Assembly: GCF_013087515.1 (NCBI RefSeq)
Contig: NZ_JABFCN010000068.1
Coordinates: 1 to 35,651, forward strand
Length of the DNA stretch: 35,651 nt
From: Rhizobium sophorae
GTDB lineage: Bacteria > Pseudomonadota > Alphaproteobacteria > Rhizobiales > Rhizobiaceae
Direction of reading: 5' to 3'
The translations under genes and the position numbers were made by a program. Under the pieces are notes generated by a model that saw nothing but the letters and a program-made list of their open reading frames with translations, was not told the origin of the DNA and made no database searches. This document shows positions 1-7,285 of this stretch, piece by piece (position 1 is the first letter of the stretch; each line of letters opens with the position of its first letter).

Positions 1-95
1 CCAGACGAACCGCGTGTGCGATCATCGCCAATGATATGACGAGACATCCGCTCCCACTGGTCATCCCGAAGAATTAAACGGTCCAAAACACCCAT
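1..95 (-). CDS. IS5-superfamily transposase, N-terminal fragment (cut by window edge)
   Basis: Reading leftward from an ATG at 95, the frame is open to the edge of the window and gives 31 residues beginning MGVLDRLILRDDQWERM. The DDQWERM segment is typical of the N-terminal region (DUF4096-like) of IS4/IS5-type transposases, which normally read D-x-Q-W-x-x-[IM]. The rest of the protein, including the DDE catalytic residues, lies outside the window, so I cannot tell whether the element is intact. The identification rests on a short but characteristic motif. Confidence 0.7.
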   Translation of the reverse strand, partial: MGVLDRLILRDDQWERMSRHIIGDDRTRGSS

Positions 96-163
96 GACTG
101 CCTCCAAAAGACAGTCTTGAATCTGATTTGCTCAGCTTTGGGAATCCCAAGAGTCCACGGCTC
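1..163 (-). mobile_element. End of an IS5-superfamily insertion sequence
   Basis: This contains the transposase start at 95 and its upstream non-coding end. The right boundary is inferred. At 162-166 there is a CTAG, a common target for some IS5-group elements. Immediately to its right begins half of a palindromic intergenic repeat whose fuller copy is at 17918-18019. That suggests the element inserted inside such a repeat and removed or separated its first hairpin. The exact terminal inverted repeat could not be confirmed because the other end is outside the window. Confidence 0.5.
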
Positions 164-210
164 CTAGAGTGCGAGGAGCGAATCTGAAAGATCGCGAGCG
201 CTTTAGCGAC
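164..210. repeat. Half of a rhizobial palindromic intergenic repeat
   Basis: The stretch with GCGAATCTGAAAGATCGCGA and the following GCGCTTTA matches the second hairpin of the element at 17979-18019, which reads GCGAATCTAAAAGATCGCGA then CGCGCTTTA. The first hairpin (GCATGTCGCGCAAAAC type) is absent here and is replaced by the insertion-sequence end. Elements of this appearance are common between rhizobial genes. It lies just beyond the 3' end of the leftward EPS operon and may act as a transcription terminator or mRNA-end hairpin. Confidence 0.6.
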
Positions 211-233
211 GGAACGCTATCCCCGACAGTTGT

Positions 234-1061
234 TCAATTCGCCGCGTCAGTAGGCTTCCGCTGGTAGACGTGAATATAGTCGACGAGCAGAATGGAAGGA
301 TTCGGCGTTTCATCGATCGGCCAACCCGAGCCAAGTGCCAGGTTCACGAGCGGATAGAACGGCATGTGGAATTCCTTCGGCGTGTCGAAGCTCCAAATGA
401 ACTGACGGTCGAGATAGAAGCTCGTCTTGTCGGCTTGGATATCGACGCCGTAGGTGTGATATTCGCTGTTCAGAATTCCGTCCTGGACGGTTTGCCAATG
501 GCCGCCGGTCGTGTTCTGGCCGCCTTGGCTCTGACGCCAGATATGAAAGCCCATGCTGAATTCGTAGGGCGCGCGCCCATAATATTCCAGGACGTCGATC
601 TCGGCGGTGTATTTCGACCGGTCGAGCCCGATAAGCCAGAAGGCCGGCCAGACGCCCTTGCCCGGCGGCAGCTTCATCCGTGCTTCGAAATAACCGAATT
701 GCTGCGAAAATCCTTCGCCTTTCGGGTTCACCGACGACAGCAAGCCTGAGCGCCAGGTTCCATCGGCCTCCTTGCGTGCTTCGATCTTCAGAATTCCCTG
801 ATCGGTGGTAAATGGAAAGCCGGGGGCCGGATCTGTGAAACGGGCGTCACCGAAATCGCCGTTCCAGGGCGTATGGGCGATCCAGCGGGAACTTCTCTCC
901 CCCCAGGCCGAGACGTCGAGACTGTCGAAACTCTCCTCGAACGTAAGCTGGTAGGCATTGATATTGAGTGGTTCCTGAGCCACGCTGGGCTGGCCGGGCA
1001 ACGCCCCCAGACCAAGAACGATTAGCAAACCCAGAGCCTTAGAAGATATCCCGTAACGCAT
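234..1061 (-). CDS. Secreted GH16 endo-glycanase (ExoK-like)
   Basis: Predicted exported endo-beta-glycanase of glycoside hydrolase family 16, which would cleave nascent or mature exopolysaccharide and so control chain length. The 275-residue protein starts with a Sec signal peptide (about 1-28, ending PSVAQ). The GH16 catalytic signature EIDVLE is at 154-159, with nucleophile E154, assisting D156 and acid/base E159. Length and layout fit ExoK-type enzymes. I chose the ATG at 1061 because GGAGGAG lies 4 bases upstream and the signal peptide then has a short n-region. An in-frame ATG at 1115 overlaps the flippase stop as ATGA and is a real alternative, adding 18 residues. It is the last gene of the leftward operon that begins with the regulator at 5998. 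The exact glycan cut is unknown. Confidence 0.9.
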   Translation of the reverse strand: MRYGISSKALGLLIVLGLGALPGQPSVAQEPLNINAYQLTFEESFDSLDVSAWGERSSRWIAHTPWNGDFGDARFTDPAPGFPFTTDQGILKIEARKEADGTWRSGLLSSVNPKGEGFSQQFGYFEARMKLPPGKGVWPAFWLIGLDRSKYTAEIDVLEYYGRAPYEFSMGFHIWRQSQGGQNTTGGHWQTVQDGILNSEYHTYGVDIQADKTSFYLDRQFIWSFDTPKEFHMPFYPLVNLALGSGWPIDETPNPSILLVDYIHVYQRKPTDAAN

Positions 1062-1111
1062 TCTGCTCCTCCGAAAACGCCAAACCAATCGTTGGGCTGC
1101 ACTTGTTTCGA

Positions 1112-2593
1112 TCATGAGATGAGAACTCCGTTTCGTCGCGGCATGAGCCTTTGGACGACGATGGTCTCGATGCCGTCGGGCCTTCCGACAATTTGCCACA
1201 CGAGCAGCGCGAAGGCCCAGAAGATCGCCACTGCCGCCCCGCCGCAAAGCGCCAGGCTGACGATCAGGTTGAGGCCGACAGGCATGGCGGCGAGCATCGG
1301 CTCCATCCACAGCAGGAAAGCGATCATCGGCAAGCTCGCGGCCAGCGGCCGGCAAAACGAATTCAGCTGCGCGGCAAAACTCGCGCCGATCAGCCGCCGC
1401 GTGATGACCAGCGATGCGCCATAGGCGACGAGGACTGCCACGATCCGTGCGCCGATCGCACCCGCTACCTGAAAATAGGCGATGCCCAGGATGGTGACTG
1501 GAGCCCTGACGGCGAACTCGACAAACATCCTGAGGGCGACATAACGGGTATTGTTCATGACCATGGCCAATGGCGGCATCATGTTCGTGGGAAGACCGAG
1601 CAGGCTGACAAGGCACAGCCATTGCAGGATCGGCGCGGACGATGCCCATTTCTCGCCGACGAGGATCCGCACGGTCGGCTCGGCGAGAAGAGCAAGCGCG
1701 ATGAGAATGGGCGCCGCGACGAAGGTGATCGCATTCGTCGCCTTCAAATAGGCGACGATCAAGTTGCGGCGGTCTTCGACAGTGGAGAATGCCGCCATCA
1801 GCGGGCGCAGCAACGGGCCGACGAAGGTCTGGTATGGAATACCCGCGATATTGTCAGCGACGCTGAAGGCGCCGAAGGTCGACAAGCCTGTAAAGCGCGG
1901 CAAAAGCAGTCGGTCCAGTTGCCAGTTGATCGAACTCAATACCTGCGAGACGGTGTTCCAGCTGATCATGTCCTGAAAGTGCTTCCATTCGGAAAGGCTG
2001 AACCTCGGTCGCATCGGCGCAAAGACATAGGAGGTGATCGCCGCTGCGGTCGGGCCTGCAACCGCGCCGATCGCCAGTCCCCAATAGCTGCCGGTCGCGA
2101 CCGCCACCCCGACGCCGAATAGCAGTGTCGACCCCTTGGTGATCAGATCGAGTGCGAACTCGCGCTTGAAATCGAACCGCTGCATGAACAGAACCATGCG
2201 TGGGCTGATCACACTGCGCATGGCAGGCGCGATGGAGAGCACGGCGACAAGAGAGAAAAGCCGGGAATCGTCATAGATCAGAGCCATCGGCCAGGAGATG
2301 ATCATCATCAGCAGGCTGATCGCGAGCCCCCTCAGCAGGCTGAGGGTGAAGGCCGTGGCGAACATCTCGTTCGAAGGCGAAGGCTGGCGCATCAGGGCCT
2401 GCGTCAACGGCAGGTCCAGGATCGCCTCGACGATGACCAGCACCGAGGTCGCGATGGCGACCAGGCCGAAATCCGCAGGGCTCAAAAGCCTTGCCAGCAC
2501 CAGAAGGCTGACGAAATCGAGCATCCGCGCCAGGAATTTTCCGCTGATGGTCCAGATGCTCGCCGTCGCCGTCCTCTGAGATACGCTTGACAT
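1112..2593 (-). CDS. Polysaccharide flippase (Wzx/MOP family)
   Basis: Integral membrane protein of 493 residues that would move lipid-linked EPS repeat units from the cytoplasmic to the periplasmic face of the inner membrane. The N-terminal region (ASIWTISGKFLARMLDF, then LLVLARLLSPADFGL) is the hallmark opening of polysaccharide-synthesis MOP transporters. Hydrophobic segments recur along the whole length, consistent with 12-14 helices, and the tail is short and basic. The ATG at 2593 is preceded by GAGGA at a rather long spacing. The frame is open much further upstream (to 3781), but that part is antisense-like sequence over the next gene. It lies 80 bp after the GT4 gene and its stop overlaps the alternative GH16 start. 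Confidence 0.9.
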   Translation of the reverse strand: MSSVSQRTATASIWTISGKFLARMLDFVSLLVLARLLSPADFGLVAIATSVLVIVEAILDLPLTQALMRQPSPSNEMFATAFTLSLLRGLAISLLMMIISWPMALIYDDSRLFSLVAVLSIAPAMRSVISPRMVLFMQRFDFKREFALDLITKGSTLLFGVGVAVATGSYWGLAIGAVAGPTAAAITSYVFAPMRPRFSLSEWKHFQDMISWNTVSQVLSSINWQLDRLLLPRFTGLSTFGAFSVADNIAGIPYQTFVGPLLRPLMAAFSTVEDRRNLIVAYLKATNAITFVAAPILIALALLAEPTVRILVGEKWASSAPILQWLCLVSLLGLPTNMMPPLAMVMNNTRYVALRMFVEFAVRAPVTILGIAYFQVAGAIGARIVAVLVAYGASLVITRRLIGASFAAQLNSFCRPLAASLPMIAFLLWMEPMLAAMPVGLNLIVSLALCGGAAVAIFWAFALLVWQIVGRPDGIETIVVQRLMPRRNGVLIS

Positions 2594-2673
2594 GATCTGT
2601 TTATCTATTCCTCGTCGAGGGTTTGGGACGGTTTCGGTCGCGGCGGCAAAGCAGCCAGCTCCACTTCTTCCCG

Positions 2674-3918
2674 TCAGCCCGGTCGTCTTCCGAAGACCTC
2701 GGCGGATCGGTCGCCATGGTTGGTCAGTTGCTGCTCGATCAGGCTGGACAGACGGTCGCGGAACACGGCGGAAGAGAATTTCAGCGAGTGCGCGCGGATG
2801 GCATGCGGATCGATATCGTCCTCCACCTCTTCGAACGCCGCCATCGTTTCCAACAGAGCTTCCGTGGTCTGCTGCGCGAAGCGAAACCCGACCTGTGGCG
2901 AGGAAACGGTTTCCCTGGCGCCGCCGGCGTCGAAAGCCAGAACCGGCCGTCCTGATGCCATGGCTTCCACCGGCAGGATGCCGAAATCCTCCGTGCCCGG
3001 AAACAACAGGGCACGGCATCGCGACAAATGGTCGCGCAGAACGTTGAAGGGCTGATGGCCGAGAAACTGGACGGTCGGTCCGGCGATCGACTTCAGATAG
3101 GCCAATTGATCGCCCTCGCCGATCACCACCAACTTTCGGCCGGCCTCGGTGCAGGCGCGAACGGCGATATCCGGCCGTTTGTAGGTGGTCAGCTGTCCCG
3201 CATAGAGATAGAACTCGCCCTTCCCCTTCCCCACCGCAAAATCGTCGGTCGCAACCGGCGGATGGATGACGATGGATTCCCGGTCGTAGAAGCGACGGAT
3301 GCGGCTTGCGACATAATCGGAATTGGCAACGAACACATCGACCCGCGAGGAGGTCGTCACGTCCCAGGCGCGCAGCATGGGTGCAGTGATCGACATCATT
3401 GCGCGACCCACCCAGGGCAGGCCATGGCGGTAGACATGGAACTGATCCCAGATGTAGCGCATCGGCGAATGGCAGTAGCAGACATGCAGGGCGTCGGCGC
3501 GCGTGATGATGCCCTTTGCGGGTCCGGATTCGCTCGACAGCACGAGATCGTAATCCTGCAGATCGAACTGCTCGAGCGCGAAGGGCATCAGCGGCAGCAT
3601 CTTGGTATAATGCCGCTGTGCACCGGGGATCTTCTGCAGGAAGGATGTGCGGATGTTCCGCGTCTTCAGAAAATCGCTGATGCGATCCCGGTTGCAGACG
3701 AGGGTGAAGATGTCGGCCTGCGGAAACATGCGGCACAGCTCTTCGACGACCTTCTCGCCGCCGCGCATCGAAACGAGCCAATAATGCACGATGGCGACAC
3801 GAAGCTGCCTGGTATCGCTCGCGCTTCCGGTCTCGGAGATACGTCTTTTCGCCATGACAGGCGCATCGCCGAGAAATGCCCTCGCGTCGGGAAGAGAGGT
3901 TGTTGCCTTAAGGGTCAA
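2674..3918 (-). CDS. GT4 glycosyltransferase, TTG start
   Basis: Predicted retaining GT-B glycosyltransferase adding one sugar to the lipid-linked EPS repeat unit at the cytoplasmic membrane. The 414-residue protein has an N-terminal acceptor domain with the glycine-rich loop VSMRGGEKVVEEL (about 49-61) and a C-terminal nucleotide-sugar domain with the EX7E motif EDFGILPVE (E310, E318). I place the start at TTG 3918: AAGGAG lies exactly 7 bases upstream, and the TTGA overlaps the stop of the previous gene, as expected for translational coupling. The first ATG, at 3855, has no convincing ribosome-binding site. The preceding gene overlaps by 4 bases and the flippase follows after 80 bp. Donor and acceptor sugars cannot be read from sequence. 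Confidence 0.88.
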   Translation of the reverse strand: MTLKATTSLPDARAFLGDAPVMAKRRISETGSASDTRQLRVAIVHYWLVSMRGGEKVVEELCRMFPQADIFTLVCNRDRISDFLKTRNIRTSFLQKIPGAQRHYTKMLPLMPFALEQFDLQDYDLVLSSESGPAKGIITRADALHVCYCHSPMRYIWDQFHVYRHGLPWVGRAMMSITAPMLRAWDVTTSSRVDVFVANSDYVASRIRRFYDRESIVIHPPVATDDFAVGKGKGEFYLYAGQLTTYKRPDIAVRACTEAGRKLVVIGEGDQLAYLKSIAGPTVQFLGHQPFNVLRDHLSRCRALLFPGTEDFGILPVEAMASGRPVLAFDAGGARETVSSPQVGFRFAQQTTEALLETMAAFEEVEDDIDPHAIRAHSLKFSSAVFRDRLSSLIEQQLTNHGDRSAEVFGRRPG

Positions 3919-5261
3919 CTCAATACTCCTTGTATCGCCACACCGTCTGTCAGCTCGGGAACCGCATTCGTCGAAATCAGGCTGTGGTATTCGGAAAGAA
4001 GCGCGTCGCGCCATTCCTCGTGTGTCGACGCAAGATCCGGCGACAGCCGGAAGGCCCGCTCGCTCATGGCGCGGACCTCGTGCCTCGGCATTTGGCTAAA
4101 TCTCGTCAAAGTATCGGCAAAGGCGCTTTCGTCAGCCGTATCGCAAGCGATCGCCATGCCGGCTCTTTGCATTTCCTCGGCAAGAAAGGCGCTGCGCGAC
4201 ATGATGACCGGCAGACCGCTCCTGGCCGCTTCGATAGCGACGAGGCCGAATGGCTCGGGATAGCGAGACGGCATCAACAATGCACGCGCCTTGCGGATGG
4301 TCGGGCCGATCTCCGCATGCGACTGCCAGCCGAGGGCCCTGACGTGATCTCCCGAAGCCGCAACCAGCGGCATCAGCGGCCCGTCCCCGATCACGCAGAG
4401 CCTGACGCCGGCTTTACGCGTGGCGGCCACGGCGTCCTCTATGCCCTTCTCCTCGTCCAGCCGCCCGATGAAGACGAACTCCTCGTTGGCCTCCGCCTCG
4501 ATGCGTTTGATGGAGAGCGGAGCGACGGGATTGCGGATCGTCGTCAGTCGTTCGGGCCGATATCCGGCCCCGACGAGGAAGCTTGCCATCTTCTCGTGCA
4601 GCAGGATGATGCGGCCGAAATCGGCCTGATCCTTCAGCCGCCGGAGGATATTGGAGCCGCGGGCAACCCGCCACAATTTGTGCGAATAACTTCTCTTGTC
4701 GCAGGCCGTCGCGATGCAGCCTCCGCCGAGCGGGCGTCGAAGGCAGACCTCCTGCGCCTGATAGTCGAAGAAGGCGCCGTTGGGGCAGGCTGTGAAGAAA
4801 TCATGCGCGTGCACCACACATCGTCTGGCGACCGGCATCAACGCTCTGAAAATCGCCGGAGACAGGATCTGGTGCCAGCCATGCACATGGTAGACAGTGT
4901 TGGCGGTGTCGTTTGCGGCAATCCAGTTCGCGACCATGCGGACGGCGGCGCCATTGTGAATGCCGGTCACGAAAGCCTTCGCACGCTCGGCACTGAGCAG
5001 ATCGCGGCTGTTCAGCCCGACCATTACGACCCCGAGAGCGATGAGATCCGCATTGGCGGCGTCATCCCCGCAAATATAGGTCACAGGGATGTCGAGGCCC
5101 CGAAAAAGCTTGGCGGACAGCACCGCCAGCGCCGTCGCACCGCCTCTGGCCACCGAATAGTCGTCGATGATGACCACGCGATCGATCTTTGTCGTGCCGG
5201 GGCCGGGAAACCGGCCGACGCTTGCGGCGGATCGGAGGGCCTCGGGAAGCGACGGGCGCAT
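3915..5261 (-). CDS. GT4 glycosyltransferase
   Basis: Second GT-B family 4 glycosyltransferase of the leftward operon, 448 residues. It shows an N-terminal Rossmann start (DRVVIIDDYSVARGGA, about 27-42), a long cysteine-containing acceptor region around 159-187, the donor-domain start FVFIGRLDEEKG (262-273) and the EX7E motif EPFGLVAIE (E336, E344). The ATG at 5261 shares its A with the TGA stop of the regulator (TGATG), so translation of the two is probably coupled. The next gene overlaps its stop by 4 bases. The close packing puts it in one transcript with the regulator, the second GT4, the flippase and the glycanase. Its sugar specificity is not determinable here. Confidence 0.88.
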   Translation of the reverse strand: MRPSLPEALRSAASVGRFPGPGTTKIDRVVIIDDYSVARGGATALAVLSAKLFRGLDIPVTYICGDDAANADLIALGVVMVGLNSRDLLSAERAKAFVTGIHNGAAVRMVANWIAANDTANTVYHVHGWHQILSPAIFRALMPVARRCVVHAHDFFTACPNGAFFDYQAQEVCLRRPLGGGCIATACDKRSYSHKLWRVARGSNILRRLKDQADFGRIILLHEKMASFLVGAGYRPERLTTIRNPVAPLSIKRIEAEANEEFVFIGRLDEEKGIEDAVAATRKAGVRLCVIGDGPLMPLVAASGDHVRALGWQSHAEIGPTIRKARALLMPSRYPEPFGLVAIEAARSGLPVIMSRSAFLAEEMQRAGMAIACDTADESAFADTLTRFSQMPRHEVRAMSERAFRLSPDLASTHEEWRDALLSEYHSLISTNAVPELTDGVAIQGVLS

Positions 5262-5998
5262 CACTTCACCGAAACCGCGCCGTTGGCACAGGCCTCCAGC
5301 GCCTTGCGGTTGAGGATGCGGATCTTGCCCTGGCCCCCGTCGATGATCTTGCCTTCCCGCAGGCGCCGCAAGCATTGATTGACCTTCTCGCGGGACGCCG
5401 GCAGCGTCGCGGCCAGGTCATTTTGCGAGATGATCAGTTCGTCGCCGCTGTTTGCCGCATCTCTTCCATAAACAGCGGAAAGCCGCAGCAGCGTGCTGGC
5501 CAGCCTCGACTGCAGGCCCGACGCCGCATTCGCAATGATCCGGAGTTCAAGCTCCGAAATACGCGCCAGCGCCCTGGAGAATACCTTTTCGCGAAAGCAG
5601 GGATCGCTGGCGTACATGTCGCGCAGCAGCCGGCCTTCGAAGAAATGCAGTTCGCAGGCGGAACCGGCGCGGTATTCGAGACTCAATGTCTGCCTGCGCA
5701 GAACCTCGAGCTCGCCGATGAGGCCGGATTTCGGAATGATCTCGACAATGAATTCCCTGCCGTCGGGCAGCATCGTGCTTGCGCTGACCACCCCCGAATG
5801 GACGCGCGCGAACGTATCGACGAGGACACCGGCCCCGGCGATGATCTCGCCGCGCCGGAAACGCCGGACGCTCGACCGGCAGGAAAGGAATTCGTCGTCG
5901 ATGACGATGCGGCTGTTCAGATGAATGCCGCCGTTAGCCGATATCGCCGCCTTGCCGATGCCGGCCCTGCGATCTGATGCGTGTGTCGCCCCATCCAT
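5261..5998 (-). CDS. Crp/Fnr-type regulator, copy 1
   Basis: Transcription factor of the CRP/FNR superfamily (245 residues), first gene of the leftward EPS operon. It has an N-terminal cyclic-nucleotide-binding-like beta-barrel (RRGEIIAGAG then IGELEVL) and a C-terminal winged helix-turn-helix with recognition helix SREKVNQCLRRL. The phosphate-binding Glu of the GEL motif is kept, but the Arg-Ser expected some ten residues later in cAMP-binding CRP is not evident. No N-terminal Fe-S cysteine cluster is seen, so the ligand is unknown. I chose ATG 5998: GGAGTT sits at proper spacing in this copy and, in the same layout, in the paralogue at 16807, whereas the ATG at 6004 is too close to it. It probably controls the divergent operon across the AT-rich region. 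Confidence 0.88.
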   Translation of the reverse strand: MDGATHASDRRAGIGKAAISANGGIHLNSRIVIDDEFLSCRSSVRRFRRGEIIAGAGVLVDTFARVHSGVVSASTMLPDGREFIVEIIPKSGLIGELEVLRRQTLSLEYRAGSACELHFFEGRLLRDMYASDPCFREKVFSRALARISELELRIIANAASGLQSRLASTLLRLSAVYGRDAANSGDELIISQNDLAATLPASREKVNQCLRRLREGKIIDGGQGKIRILNRKALEACANGAVSVK

Positions 5999-6465
5999 GC
6001 GCATAACTCCACTCGATAACCATAGGCAATGCTGCACTGCATCATTTATATTGTCTTAATATGAGAGTCAAATAACATCACGGATGTATAACGTAAAGAT
6101 AAAGTATATATTTAGCTTCAAAACAAAATAGACACCATAATAAGGAATCAAAATCTCAACGAAGCTAAAAAATCGCCACACGACCGAAGATGACTGCCTA
6201 TTAAAATGGCTTACTGAATAAAAAACGGCAATAATCGAAATGATGATATCAAAACTGATAAATAAGTTTCAGCAGATAATCAGCACGAATTAGATTAGAT
6301 TGTCGTTTGAAATGAAAATAAGGCCATCAGGTGTAATCCGAATTCTCGAATGCCCGTTAGTAGCATAAAGAATTTGTTAAGGATTATGACCTTGGTAACA
6401 GACAACCAGAGTGCGGCGCAGCAAACTTTGAACGGTTCTTAATAGGAATGTTTTGGAGACCAGCG
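5999..6465. other. AT-rich divergent control region, copy 1
   Basis: About 470 bp between the divergent regulator and sugar transferase, strikingly AT-rich beside the GC-rich genes. No convincing gene is present. Features seen are an AGTCAAA motif near 6065 (TTGACT on the minus strand, possibly the -35 of the regulator) matched at the equivalent place in copy 2; the Crp-type palindrome at 6385-6400 with a conserved AAAGAATTTGTT just before it; and a short frame of 18 codons starting inside the palindrome (6386-6442), which I do not call as a gene. Confidence 0.6.
6385..6400. promoter_or_regulatory. Candidate Crp-type operator, copy 1
   Basis: TATGACCTTGGTAACA is an imperfect palindrome with the Crp layout (TGTGA-N6-TCACA type). 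It is 65 bp before the sugar transferase start. The equivalent site at 17177-17192 is a better palindrome and lies 67 bp before its transferase. The two regulators have identical recognition helices, so a shared operator is expected. Binding is inferred. Confidence 0.5.
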
Positions 6466-7167
6466 ATGACATGGGAAGCACATAGTTTCGAGGCTTGGTC
6501 GCGTGTCGGACGGTCCGCAAAAGGCGGCGATCTCCAGTCGTCCCGGCCTCGTGCGGCAGGCAGATCGTCCAAGCGCGCGCTAGACCTTGTCATCGCAGTC
6601 ACGGCCCTGATCCTGCTTTCCCCCCTTCTGTTGATCGTCGCAATGATCGTGAAGATGAGCGACCGCGGCCCGGTCTTCTATTCCCATACGCGCATCGGCG
6701 TCGGCGGAGCGCCTTTCGGATGCCTCAAGTTTCGCACGATGAAGACCAATGCGAGCGCTCAGCTTGCCGAATTGCTGCAAAACAACCCGGCTGCACGAAG
6801 CGAATGGGAAGCGACACGCAAGCTGAAGGACGATCCGAGGATCACGGCCGTCGGAGATATCCTCAGGCGGTCGAGCATCGACGAGCTTCCCCAACTGATC
6901 AATATCGTGCGTGGCGACATGAGCCTTGTCGGCCCCCGGCCGGTCACGGCCGAGGAATTGCCGCGCTACGGCGAGCATATATGGGCCTACATGGCCGTCC
7001 GCCCGGGCCTGACCGGTCACTGGCAGACCAGCGGGCGCAATGATGTCAGCTACGAGTACCGGGTTTCCCTAGACGTTCACTATCTCAACAACTGGTCGCT
7101 CGGCCGGGACTTCATCATCATTGCCAAGACCATTCCCGCTCTGTTTTCGCAGCGTGGCTCGTATTGA
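6466..7167 (+). CDS. Priming sugar transferase (ExoY/PssA-like, polyprenyl-phosphate glycosyl-1-phosphate transferase)
   Basis: Monotopic membrane enzyme that would start EPS synthesis by moving a sugar-1-phosphate from a nucleotide sugar to undecaprenyl phosphate. The 233-residue protein has a short variable N-terminus, one hydrophobic re-entrant helix (about 40-63), the KFRTM box (88-92), the D-P-R-I-T segment (123-127), SSIDELPQL with the catalytic Asp139-Glu140 dyad, and the GPRP motif (156-159). All key motifs are intact. ATG 6466 is chosen because GGAG lies 7 bases upstream, matching the layout in the paralogue; ATG 6448 has no useful ribosome site. First gene of the rightward operon, 118 bp before the Wzc-like gene. 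Confidence 0.93.
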   Translation: MTWEAHSFEAWSRVGRSAKGGDLQSSRPRAAGRSSKRALDLVIAVTALILLSPLLLIVAMIVKMSDRGPVFYSHTRIGVGGAPFGCLKFRTMKTNASAQLAELLQNNPAARSEWEATRKLKDDPRITAVGDILRRSSIDELPQLINIVRGDMSLVGPRPVTAEELPRYGEHIWAYMAVRPGLTGHWQTSGRNDVSYEYRVSLDVHYLNNWSLGRDFIIIAKTIPALFSQRGSY

Positions 7168-7285
7168 GCATTCATGGGGAGAGCCGCCGATCATGCCTGG
7201 AATCGGAAGACACGCTACTCCCCCGTCCCTCCAAGCTGCCACTACCCGGTTACTCCGTGATCTCGCCATTTTGGATTAGGACGAC

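Noticed and set aside
270..749. A 159-residue plus-strand frame
   Set aside because: It is antisense to the GH16 gene, whose frame carries the EIDVLE catalytic motif and a signal peptide.
1112..3781. An 889-residue fusion upstream of the flippase
   Set aside because: The part above 2593 is an alternative-frame shadow of the GT4 gene; only the region from 2593 matches a protein family.
6386..6442. An 18-codon leader peptide before the first sugar transferase
   Set aside because: Its ATG lies inside the conserved Crp-type palindrome, no ribosome site precedes it, and the matching frame in copy 2 does not stop at the same place. Conservation is better explained by the operator.
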